From NCBI GenBank assembly GCA_026388915.1, contig JAPLIW010000864.1:1-10652 (forward strand): 10,652 nucleotides of DNA. The letters run 5' to 3'. Below, in pieces: positions 1 through 6,857 of this stretch (position 1 is its first letter; the number at the start of each line of letters is the position of its first letter). The DNA is from Deltaproteobacteria bacterium (lineage in GTDB: Bacteria; Desulfobacterota; SM23-61). The notes beneath the pieces were generated by a model. It searched no databases, was not told where the DNA came from, and saw only the letters and a program-made list of their open reading frames with translations. Made by a program: the position numbers and the translations under genes.

Positions 1-1
1 C

Positions 2-1153
2 CCCATCCATTTCAAGGTCAGCGATGGCAACACCGCGGACTCCCGCACTCACTGGCAGACATGGCAGGAGCTCTGCCTCCTGGTCGGTCATCCCCGATTT
101 CTCTACGTTGCAGACTGCAAGCTGTGCACCCGCTCGACCCTGAGGGCCATTCATGAGAAGGGGGGGCGGTTCATCACGGTGCTGCCCCAGACGAGAAAGG
201 AAGATTCCCAGTTCAGGACATGGCTGATCTCCCACACCCCCGAATGGCAGGAGGTTGCGAGCTATAAGGGGAGGCTAAAAGACGATCCGCTGGACGTCTT
301 TCGGGCGGTGGACTCCCCGTTTCCCGATCCCGACGGGTTCCGCCTGATCTGGTTTCACAGCTCGCAGAAGGAAGAACGGGATGCGGAGGGGAGGCGGGAA
401 AGGATTTCGCGGGCTATCGGTGAGCTTGAGGAATTGAAGGCCAAGGTAGAAAGCCCGCGCAGTCGACTGAAAACCAAGCAAGGGATCGCCGAGAAAGTGG
501 AGCAGATTCTTTCCCATCGGGGTGTGCAGAGGGTGATGCGTTACAGCATCGAGGAGAGCAGAAACCCCACATACCGGCAAGAGAAAAGGGGTCGCGCGGG
601 GACACAGACGCGGTGGCGACGATCGGTGAAAGTGCGTTATCTGTTGAGCTGGGAGACAGCGCCGGAACTGATTGAAGAGGATGCACGCAGCGACGGGGTT
701 TTTCCGTTACTGAGCAACTGTCGCGATCTGTCGATCAAGGAGGTCTTGGAGGCCTATAAGAGGAAGCACCCTCTCATCGAGAAACGTCATGAGATGCTGA
801 AGAGCGTTCTGGGAACAACGCCTTTGTTCTTGAAGAACATCGGACGGGTGGAGGCGTTCCTTTTCCTGGAGTATATCGCCATGACCGTGCATGCCCTCAT
901 TGAGCGAGAGCTGCGCAAGGCAATGGAGCGTGAAGGGATCAAGAAGCTCCCCTTGTATCCGGAAGAGCGGGAATGCAAAGCCCCGACGGCGGCACGGGTC
1001 ATCGAGGTCTTCGGGAACCTTCAGCGTCACATTCTCAGTGCAGAAGGAGGGCAGCGGGTCCAGACATTCATGCCGGAGGTCTCGGAGTTACAAGAGAAGA
1101 CACTGGGCTTGCTGGGCATTTCGGCTAAACGCTTCCTGGCTGGTCTGGATTGA
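2..1153 (+). CDS. IS1634-family transposase, 5' end cut by window edge
   Basis: DDE (RNase H-fold) transposase of the IS1634 group, which cuts and pastes its own insertion sequence. The frame is open from base 2, giving 383 visible residues and then a TGA stop. The GTG at 179 is internal, not the start. The start of the visible part, DGNTADSRTHWQTWQEL, then FLYVADCKLCTR with a catalytic Asp at about visible residue 38, then GGRFITVLPQTRKED, are family hallmarks. Near visible residues 252-265, YKRKHPLIEKRHEMLKS carries the conserved Tyr and the likely catalytic Glu of the C-terminal part of the core. The N-terminal third and first catalytic Asp lie outside the window. No frameshift is visible, so the element may be intact. 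It is GC-rich and converges on the carbohydrate operon. Family assignment is from recognised motifs. Confidence 0.88.
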   Translation, partial: PIHFKVSDGNTADSRTHWQTWQELCLLVGHPRFLYVADCKLCTRSTLRAIHEKGGRFITVLPQTRKEDSQFRTWLISHTPEWQEVASYKGRLKDDPLDVFRAVDSPFPDPDGFRLIWFHSSQKEERDAEGRRERISRAIGELEELKAKVESPRSRLKTKQGIAEKVEQILSHRGVQRVMRYSIEESRNPTYRQEKRGRAGTQTRWRRSVKVRYLLSWETAPELIEEDARSDGVFPLLSNCRDLSIKEVLEAYKRKHPLIEKRHEMLKSVLGTTPLFLKNIGRVEAFLFLEYIAMTVHALIERELRKAMEREGIKKLPLYPEERECKAPTAARVIEVFGNLQRHILSAEGGQRVQTFMPEVSELQEKTLGLLGISAKRFLAGLD

Positions 1154-1341
1154 CCTTTCCGGGCGAGCGGGGTGGGGGGAGATATCCAGGCGCTGACCTA
1201 CGGAAAATAGGCTGATAAGAGAACCTTATCGGGTTTATATCTCAAGGGTGCATGCCATTCGGAGCTTAGGATGACCTCCGGTCCATAAAAAACTCCTCCG
1301 GACACAGCCGAAGATCGGACGAGCTTTGAATCGGCAGTGAT

Positions 1342-1383
1342 AACGACCCCAGGGTCGCCAAACCTGCCGACCCGGGGGTCGTT
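1342..1383. repeat. 16-bp inverted repeat (hairpin), one mismatch
   Basis: The left arm AACGACCCCAGGGTCG (1342-1357) and right arm CGACCCGGGGGTCGTT (1368-1383) pair over 16 bp with one mismatch around a 10-nt loop. No long T-run follows on either strand, so it is not a classic intrinsic terminator, although it lies between convergent genes. The right arm shares GGGGTCG with the direct repeats that follow, which suggests insertion-sequence end material. Confidence 0.75.
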
Positions 1384-1387
1384 TGCG

Positions 1388-1427
1388 TGACGGGGGTGGG
1401 GTCGCTAAAAATGACGGGCTGGGGTCG
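1388..1427. repeat. Two near-identical direct repeats, TGACGGG..TGGGGTCG
   Basis: 1388-1404 (TGACGGGGGTGGGGTCG) and 1412-1427 (TGACGGGCTGGGGTCG) are near-identical direct repeats spaced by CTAAAAA. GGGGTCG also occurs in the hairpin just upstream. Multiple short terminal repeats of this style are known at the ends of IS21-type elements, so this may be a solo end of a lost element. That origin is inference; no transposase for it is in the window. Confidence 0.6.
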
Positions 1428-1468
1428 TCTGCAATGCCGATCTACACGAGCAGCCTACTTTACTCGAA

Positions 1469-1618
1469 CTACAGGATTTCAAAAACAGAACTCTCCAGCA
1501 TCCGTTCTCCGGACTCCGTATCTTCGGCAGAAGGAGTGATACAAAAAACCTCTATCTCCTCAATGCAATCATTCTCGGCAGGAGGAAATGCCCAAACGCA
1601 TCGTAGCAGCGGCGTGAA
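1469..1618 (-). pseudogene. Possible C-terminal gene remnant
   Basis: On the minus strand the frame that follows the UroD-family stop, after one further TAA, stays open for 49 codons to a TAG. It reads as plausible protein, including FPPAENDCIEEIEVFCITP and ending ESSVFEIL. There is no ATG with a ribosome binding site, so it is more likely the tail of a truncated gene than a small intact one. I do not recognise the family. It could be chance. Confidence 0.25.
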
Positions 1619-1624
1619 TTATGG

Positions 1625-2644
1625 CTATAGGTTGTTCCTCGCGAATGCCTCTACCACGGCTGCCGAGTTGGATGCCGGCGTTCCGGGTTGAATGTATTTC
1701 GCTGGAGCGAGAATGTACCCTCCCCCCCGGCCCATCACCCGGCACAGTTCCTCCACGCGGGCACGTATTTCGTCCGGCGTACCGAAGGGTATCGTGCTCT
1801 GGCTCCCAAGGCATCCCCAGAACGTGATCTCGCTGCCAAATCGTAGTTTCAGCTCAAACGGGTCCATTCCTCTCGGCTCGGGCTGAACGCTTTCGATCAC
1901 ATCGAGTCCGATCTCGATGATATCGGGGAGAATATCGCTGAAGCTTCCGCAGCAATGGCTGATGACGAGCTTCCCCTGGTCGTGGACCGCCGCATAGAGG
2001 CGCGCCCAGCGGGGTTTCAGGTACTTCCGCCAGCGCTCAGGCCCAAGGATAACTCCCCGCTGGTCACCCCAGTCGTCCATGAACATGATGGCATCGGCTG
2101 GGATGCTACGGCATCTCTGCACGTGGGCGAGGTACAGCTCCGTAAGGCGATCAAGAAGCTCCTCATAGAAGTCCACATCGGTCACGCAGTCCATCATTAC
2201 GTTCTGGAAACCCCGGATTCTCCAGCTCTGTTCAAACAAGCCCCATGGCATATAGATGATACTCGCCTGTCTAGCATCAGGTCCGGTGCACGCCAGAATG
2301 TCATCATCCAGCTTCATCGGAAAGTCGTCACTCTTGGGCCACTGTACCCCATCGAAGGAGGGCGTCCCGGCTATAGCGGGCTTCTCCAGATGGTTCGCCC
2401 CCACGTCCACGCGCCAGAGCGATCCGAAGGCATCGATCGCGAAGGAGTTGTCGACTCGACGCTCGACAACGGTGTCAATACCGCCGATGCCACGGATAAA
2501 CTGCTGTACCTTGTTGCGCCATGTAGGTGAGCCGTAATACTGATCAAGCTCCTCTTCCGTGCCCCCCTCGAATCCCAGGGTGTAGGGTATCCGGTCGGTC
2601 TGCTCGTGAGAAATCGCTTTCAGCACGTATTCACGATGGGTCAT
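1625..2644 (-). CDS. Uroporphyrinogen decarboxylase-fold (UroD/MtaA superfamily) protein
   Basis: A 339-residue TIM-barrel protein of the UroD superfamily, which holds heme-pathway decarboxylases (HemE) and corrinoid/coenzyme M methyltransferases (MtaA, CmuA). Visible landmarks are FMDDWGDQ at about 188-195, the metal-site-like HCCGS at 230-234, the DIIEIGLDVIESVQPE strand, FWGCLGSQ at 275-282 and the C-terminal GGGYILAPAKYIQPGTP. The N-terminal RQAGR signature of true HemE is absent, so heme synthesis is unlikely. AGGA-type Shine-Dalgarno sequence (GGAAGGA) lies 7 nt before the ATG. It is the last gene of the minus-strand carbohydrate set, 138 bp after the GH31 gene. No corrinoid protein or methyltransferase partner is nearby, so the reaction is unknown. 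It is GC-richer than the transporter genes. Confidence 0.85.
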   Translation of the reverse strand: MTHREYVLKAISHEQTDRIPYTLGFEGGTEEELDQYYGSPTWRNKVQQFIRGIGGIDTVVERRVDNSFAIDAFGSLWRVDVGANHLEKPAIAGTPSFDGVQWPKSDDFPMKLDDDILACTGPDARQASIIYMPWGLFEQSWRIRGFQNVMMDCVTDVDFYEELLDRLTELYLAHVQRCRSIPADAIMFMDDWGDQRGVILGPERWRKYLKPRWARLYAAVHDQGKLVISHCCGSFSDILPDIIEIGLDVIESVQPEPRGMDPFELKLRFGSEITFWGCLGSQSTIPFGTPDEIRARVEELCRVMGRGGGYILAPAKYIQPGTPASNSAAVVEAFARNNL

Positions 2645-2782
2645 ACTAATATCCTTCCATTGATGATATGAGTAAACATGGAGAATAAAGAGCAGTGCAC
2701 TTCATCACGTGCGGCGATCTGTTTCGGGACTCAATGATGGTATCCTTTCAATAAAGATGCCTCCCTGGGTTTCTTCGGCGAT

Positions 2783-4774
2783 TCATTTCTCGTATAGATT
2801 ATCAAAACACCTGACTAGCTCTGGCTTATTGCCCCGCACATATATAGGGATATGCTCAATCGGAGCATTAGCGTCTATAATATTCTCTCCATGTATTTTG
2901 TTGCCGGTCCAGACATCTGTCCACTCGGTCCCTGCGGGAAGATACACCTTCCGGCTTCGGGCTTGGTATTTGGCTATAGGCGCCACAAGTAAATCCGCTC
3001 CAAAAAGGAATTGATCTTCCACCTCTGCAGCTTTTGCATCCTCCGCGAAGTCGAAGAACAAGGGGCGCATAGGCGGTAATCCTCTATCAGATGCCAGCTT
3101 CATCTGATCCATTATATAGGGACGCAAGTTTTCCCTGAGAAAAATGCTTGCCCTGATATGTCGATAGGAATCTCCACCAATATTCCAAGGTTCGTTATTC
3201 TTCCGATGGCCGTGAGTGCGAAAAACGGGCAGAAACACTCCATACTGGTACCAGCGCACCATCAACTCGTGAAAGCGCGGACTCTCGTTATCATTGGTTA
3301 CGAATCCGCCAATATCGCAGCTCCACCATGGGATGCCGCTCATCATTACATTCAATCCCACCTTAATGTATTCTTCTAAATGCTCGAAAGAAGACATGAT
3401 ATCGTGGGGGGCGGGGCAAGCTCCATAACGCTGGCTACCCGCCCAAGCGTTACGGCAGATCGTCACCACCTCGCTCTCACCAGAGGCAAGCAGTCCCTCA
3501 TAGATGTTTTTCTGATGGGCTACTGTGAAGAACGCATGCGTTTCTACGGCAGGGCCAATGTGCAACAGCACCTTATCGTAATCCTGTATATCGTGAAACT
3601 CGTCGCATGGATCGAGCCAGAACGTGCGTATGCCTAGATCGAAATAGTTCGCCTTCCACTTGCTCCAAAGGTACATAGCAGCTTCCGGATTGGTCGGATC
3701 ATATTGGTACTTTGGTCCAAAGAAATCGACGGTATCTTTTTTCCCGTCGATGGATTTGGTAAGCAATCCGTGCTCTCTCATGTAAGCGTAATTTTCACTT
3801 TTTTCGTCTATTAGAGTCCATGGAGAAATCATGATCCGTACTCCCATTTGCTCCAATTCTTTGACCATGGCCTTTGGATCAGGCCAAAACCTCGGATCTA
3901 ATTTCCAGTCACCGGTCGTTTCCCAATGCAGAAAATCGATAACCATAACTGACAAAGGCAGGCTCCTGCGCTTAAATTCCCGCGCCACACTTAAAAACTC
4001 TTCTTGCGTTTCATAGCGCAGCTTGCACTGCCAAAAGCCAGAGGCCCAGTAAGGAAACGTCGGTGCGTGGCCTGTGGCGTTAGCATAGTTCTGCATAATA
4101 TCCGAATAGGAATCCCCCGTTGTTATAAAAAAGTCCATCTGCCGGCTGCCATACGATATCCATCTAGTTCGGTTGTTTCCGAATTCTACCCTCCCTAATG
4201 AGGGATTATTCCAGAGAAATCCGTATCTCTTACTAGAAACAACAAAGGGTACAACGGCCTTTACGTGCCGTTGGTAGAGATCAATTACACAGCCTTTCAG
4301 ATTGACTCTTCCTATGGCGTTCTCACCCATCCCGTAAAGGCGTTCGCTTTCATTTTCAGCCAGGTGCAATTCTGAATGAAAAAGACCGTTATCCAACTTT
4401 CTAAACGTTCGCGTACCTGGATTGTTAGCGACAACTATATAGTCATATTCGCGTAGGATTGAGATCTTCTTATTTCCGCTGTGCCGGAAATACTGCAGAT
4501 ATCCTCTTTGCGTCGGAATGTCAATGATTGTTGCAGAGATCTTCCCGTTCCTGATGCTAGCTGACGTCGAAGTTATTTCTATTATACCATTTACTTTTAG
4601 AGAAGTTTTTAGAGCCCAGTCAGACGTTTTCCCACCTTCTTTTGGTGTAACTGTTATTCTGAGGCTATCTCTGCCCCATGCAATTATTTCTAGCATCTGA
4701 TCATCATAGTTGTAAACAAGTTTATCGTCTTCTTTCTTAGCTCTTATATCCATAGAGCTAACATCGCTTTCCAT
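2783..4774 (-). CDS. Glycoside hydrolase family 31 enzyme (alpha-glucosidase/alpha-xylosidase type)
   Basis: Retaining alpha-glycosidase of 663 residues with no signal peptide, so probably cytoplasmic and acting on imported oligosaccharides. The order is an N-terminal beta-sandwich (about 1-230), a TIM barrel (about 240-570) and C-terminal beta domains. The nucleophile is Asp388 in FWLDPCDEF, and the acid/base is Asp487 in WWSCDIGGF. RWYQYGVFLPVFRTHG (508-522) is also typical. The usual W-S/G-G-D stretch is replaced by CPAPHD (453-458), which may mark unusual specificity. An upstream ATG at 4813 is in frame, but AGGAGG at 4782-4787 sits 7 nt before the ATG at 4774, so I chose the latter. A 244-bp AT-rich gap precedes it, so it may have its own promoter. 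YicI-like alpha-xylosidase is possible, but the substrate cannot be read from sequence. Confidence 0.9.
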   Translation of the reverse strand: MESDVSSMDIRAKKEDDKLVYNYDDQMLEIIAWGRDSLRITVTPKEGGKTSDWALKTSLKVNGIIEITSTSASIRNGKISATIIDIPTQRGYLQYFRHSGNKKISILREYDYIVVANNPGTRTFRKLDNGLFHSELHLAENESERLYGMGENAIGRVNLKGCVIDLYQRHVKAVVPFVVSSKRYGFLWNNPSLGRVEFGNNRTRWISYGSRQMDFFITTGDSYSDIMQNYANATGHAPTFPYWASGFWQCKLRYETQEEFLSVAREFKRRSLPLSVMVIDFLHWETTGDWKLDPRFWPDPKAMVKELEQMGVRIMISPWTLIDEKSENYAYMREHGLLTKSIDGKKDTVDFFGPKYQYDPTNPEAAMYLWSKWKANYFDLGIRTFWLDPCDEFHDIQDYDKVLLHIGPAVETHAFFTVAHQKNIYEGLLASGESEVVTICRNAWAGSQRYGACPAPHDIMSSFEHLEEYIKVGLNVMMSGIPWWSCDIGGFVTNDNESPRFHELMVRWYQYGVFLPVFRTHGHRKNNEPWNIGGDSYRHIRASIFLRENLRPYIMDQMKLASDRGLPPMRPLFFDFAEDAKAAEVEDQFLFGADLLVAPIAKYQARSRKVYLPAGTEWTDVWTGNKIHGENIIDANAPIEHIPIYVRGNKPELVRCFDNLYEK

Positions 4775-5018
4775 TGCATTTCCTCCTCTCGAGCATATTC
4801 CTTGTCTAAACAAATATTTCTGAAGACATTCAATTATTTTATTAATGTTTAATTACCGAGATATATTGGTATTTCTAACAACCTGATTCTATAAAATCGC
4901 CTCTTTCCTTCTCATTATATTCTAAGATATCTTTTCTTTTGTAAAAGACTCTTATATTTGTCATGTCGAGATCTTTTTACGCACCCAGAATTCTCTATTA
5001 TGATTTAATTATCATTAA
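4775..5018 (-). other. AT-rich gap between permease and GH31 genes
   Basis: This 244-bp stretch holds no credible gene. It is strikingly AT-rich. It contains a perfect 10-bp palindrome AAGATATCTT (4924-4933) and, on the minus strand, a TATAAT (4914-4919) with TTTACA 20 bp upstream (4940-4945). That spacing is longer than optimal, so a separate GH31 promoter is only possible, not shown. No stem followed by a T-run was found after the permease stop. Confidence 0.5.
4782..4787 (-). promoter_or_regulatory. Ribosome binding site that fixes the GH31 start
   Basis: AGGAGG on the minus strand, 7 nt before the ATG at 4774. An in-frame upstream ATG at 4813 would put this site inside the coding region, which argues for the shorter protein. 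Confidence 0.8.
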
Positions 5019-5861
5019 TTATTGCTTAACTCCCCCTGCCATTATCCCAGTCATTATCTGCTTCTGGAATAAACCAACAAATAATATAATTGGTGCAAGG
5101 ATAATGACGCCCATTGCGCTGGTTAGATCCCATGGTACCGTAAAATGCTGGTTCACCGTGGGCAACTGAACGATTGCTAGCGTTAGAACCTGAATATTGT
5201 TCGAAAAGAAGAATGGTGTGAAGAAATCGTTCAGGCATATAATGAAGTTAATAATTAATATCGTCGCAATTGCAGGTCGTAGCAGAGGCATAACTAAGTA
5301 AAGAATCGTCTGGAGAAATCCAGCGCCATCGATCTTACCCGCCTCCTCAATTGAGACAGGTATATCCAATACAAAGTTTCTCACGATTGCGACCGTCATC
5401 GGAGCTATTGCGCTTGTATATAATAAAACAATCCCGAGGTATGTATCGAATAAACCCATGAATCGCCATAATTCGTAGAGAGGCCTTATCCTGACAACCG
5501 CAGGGATAAAAAAGGGGAACATCACGAATACAAATGCAAATGAAAGTCCCTTGCTCCTAAAACGTGCGAAAGCGTATCCAGCCATTACACAAACAAGTGT
5601 CGAAACTATCAACGTGAACGTGATAACGATTGCTGTGCTATACAGCTTCCTGGCAAAACTGACATGCTTGAGCAGGTAGATATAGTTCTCAATCGTCGGC
5701 TCCCGCGGAATGTACTTGATAGGTGAGGTTAAGAACTGAGCTTGCTTCGTTATCGATGAAAGGAAAATCCACGCAATCGGAACAAGGATTATTAAAGACA
5801 AGCTTATCGTAAGCGACCATCTGAAACCTAAAAAGAAAACTCGACGTGCGGTTGTTTTCAT
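5019..5861 (-). CDS. Carbohydrate ABC transporter permease, MalG type
   Basis: One of two inner-membrane subunits of a CUT1-family sugar importer; 280 residues. Hydrophobic segments include about 13-35, 73-97, 105-125, 140-160, 195-215 and 250-270, giving the usual six spans. The cytoplasmic EAA loop that docks with the ATPase reads EEAGKIDGAG (172-181), followed by LPLV-like MPLLRP. The ending FQKQIMTGIMAGGVKQ resembles the typical MalG tail (GLTAGAVKG). It begins 12 bp after the stop of the MalF-type gene, so the two are surely cotranscribed. A purine-rich stretch (AAAGGG) precedes the ATG. Confidence 0.93.
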   Translation of the reverse strand: MKTTARRVFFLGFRWSLTISLSLIILVPIAWIFLSSITKQAQFLTSPIKYIPREPTIENYIYLLKHVSFARKLYSTAIVITFTLIVSTLVCVMAGYAFARFRSKGLSFAFVFVMFPFFIPAVVRIRPLYELWRFMGLFDTYLGIVLLYTSAIAPMTVAIVRNFVLDIPVSIEEAGKIDGAGFLQTILYLVMPLLRPAIATILIINFIICLNDFFTPFFFSNNIQVLTLAIVQLPTVNQHFTVPWDLTSAMGVIILAPIILFVGLFQKQIMTGIMAGGVKQ

Positions 5862-5873
5862 AGAATATGCCCT

Positions 5874-6770
5874 TTACCATTCCTTACGTCTTATAGTAAA
5901 CAAGTTGATGCCACTCAACATCGCTATAATCAGGAATAATATCACTCCGAGTGAAGCTGCATATCCTAGATTCATGTTGGTGAATGCTTCCATCGAAATT
6001 CTATATGCGAGTAGCGCCGTGCTTTCACCAGGTCCTCCAGATGTCATTGAGTAAACAAGGTCGAACATGGTTAATCGCCACAGAGCGAAGAATATAGTCA
6101 GTGTCAAAATGGTCTTTGTCAAAGACGGAAGCGTTATATGCTGGAACATTCTATACGCACCTGCTCCATCTATTTTAGCAGCTTCATAAAGTTCATCCGG
6201 AATGAATTGAAGAGCCGACAAAACTAAGATCGAGAAAAATGGCACGTCTTTCCAGAGATCCATAACGATCACCGCGACTCGAGCCGAGTTCTTATAGATC
6301 AGCCAATCTAGCTGTAATGAAGGAACGAATCTCCGTATTATGTCATTCACAAATCCATAGGTATTGTTGAATCCCCACTTGGCGGCCAAGCCAATAACTA
6401 CGGTGGGCATAGCCCAGGGAAGCAGGACTATCGTTCTCAGAAAGCGACGCCATCGGAATTGAATATTTAAAATAAGCGCGAGAGCAATTCCAAGAATGAT
6501 GTGCAAGCTCATAGATGACAAGACAAAGATTCCAGTAAAAGTAAATGAGCTAATTATTTTGGGATCTTTGAAAATATTGATGTAGTTTCTAAACCAGACA
6601 AACTCTCTGATCCCCTTAAATAGATTTATATGATATAGGCTGGTCCGGAAAGTATCAAAAGTAGGATAGATCATAGTGAATCCCTGCAATAATAATAGAG
6701 GAGTAATAAGGACCCATGCTATCCAGAGCCTCTTGTACTTTCTGATTCCATTTTTTGATTGAATCAACAT
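5874..6770 (-). CDS. Carbohydrate ABC transporter permease, MalF/UgpA type
   Basis: Partner inner-membrane subunit of the CUT1 sugar importer; 298 residues. The first span (about 15-36) ends in FTMIYPTFDTFRTSLY, a common feature of this family. Further spans lie at about 73-102, 113-132, 165-188, 218-240 and 268-291. The EAA loop reads EAAKIDGAG (196-204). SMTSGGPGEST (241-251) is the usual periplasmic loop, and RRKEW is a typical C-terminus. AGGAGG at 6780-6785 lies 9 nt before the ATG. It lies 87 bp downstream of the binding-protein gene, separated from it by a perfect stem-loop, and 12 bp upstream of the second permease. Confidence 0.93.
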   Translation of the reverse strand: MLIQSKNGIRKYKRLWIAWVLITPLLLLQGFTMIYPTFDTFRTSLYHINLFKGIREFVWFRNYINIFKDPKIISSFTFTGIFVLSSMSLHIILGIALALILNIQFRWRRFLRTIVLLPWAMPTVVIGLAAKWGFNNTYGFVNDIIRRFVPSLQLDWLIYKNSARVAVIVMDLWKDVPFFSILVLSALQFIPDELYEAAKIDGAGAYRMFQHITLPSLTKTILTLTIFFALWRLTMFDLVYSMTSGGPGESTALLAYRISMEAFTNMNLGYAASLGVILFLIIAMLSGINLFTIRRKEW

Positions 6771-6814
6771 AGACTCCCCCCTCCTTTTTTACAGAAGCAT
6801 CATTAACGAGAGCG

Positions 6815-6847
6815 GGCAGTAGGGGATGAGGTTGATCCCCTACTGCC
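6815..6847 (-). terminator. Intercistronic stem-loop after the solute-binding protein gene
   Basis: GGCAGTAGGGGA (6815-6826) and TCCCCTACTGCC (6836-6847) form a perfect 12-bp stem with a 9-nt loop, starting 11 bp after the binding-protein stop. In the direction of transcription no T-run follows; the next bases are GCTCTCG. It is therefore better read as an mRNA stabiliser or partial terminator that raises binding-protein levels above those of the permeases, as in malE-malF. Confidence 0.75.
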
Positions 6848-6857
6848 AAATTTGTCG

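Noticed and set aside
1214..1230. GATAAG/CTTATC hairpin after the transposase stop
   Set aside because: The stem is only 6 bp and has no T-run, so it is too weak to call a terminator or an element end.
1955..2530. Long plus-strand open frame (191 codons) opposite the UroD-family gene
   Set aside because: It is a shadow of the GC-rich coding strand. The minus-strand frame has family motifs and a good ribosome binding site.
4775..4813. 13-residue N-terminal extension of the GH31 protein
   Set aside because: It would encode the AGGAGG ribosome binding site as protein. The ATG at 4774 has ideal spacing.
4825..4835. GAAGACATTCA, similar to part of the 19-bp motif, upstream of the GH31 gene
   Set aside because: Only one half-site resembles the motif, it is imperfect, and the paired half-site 9 bp away is missing.
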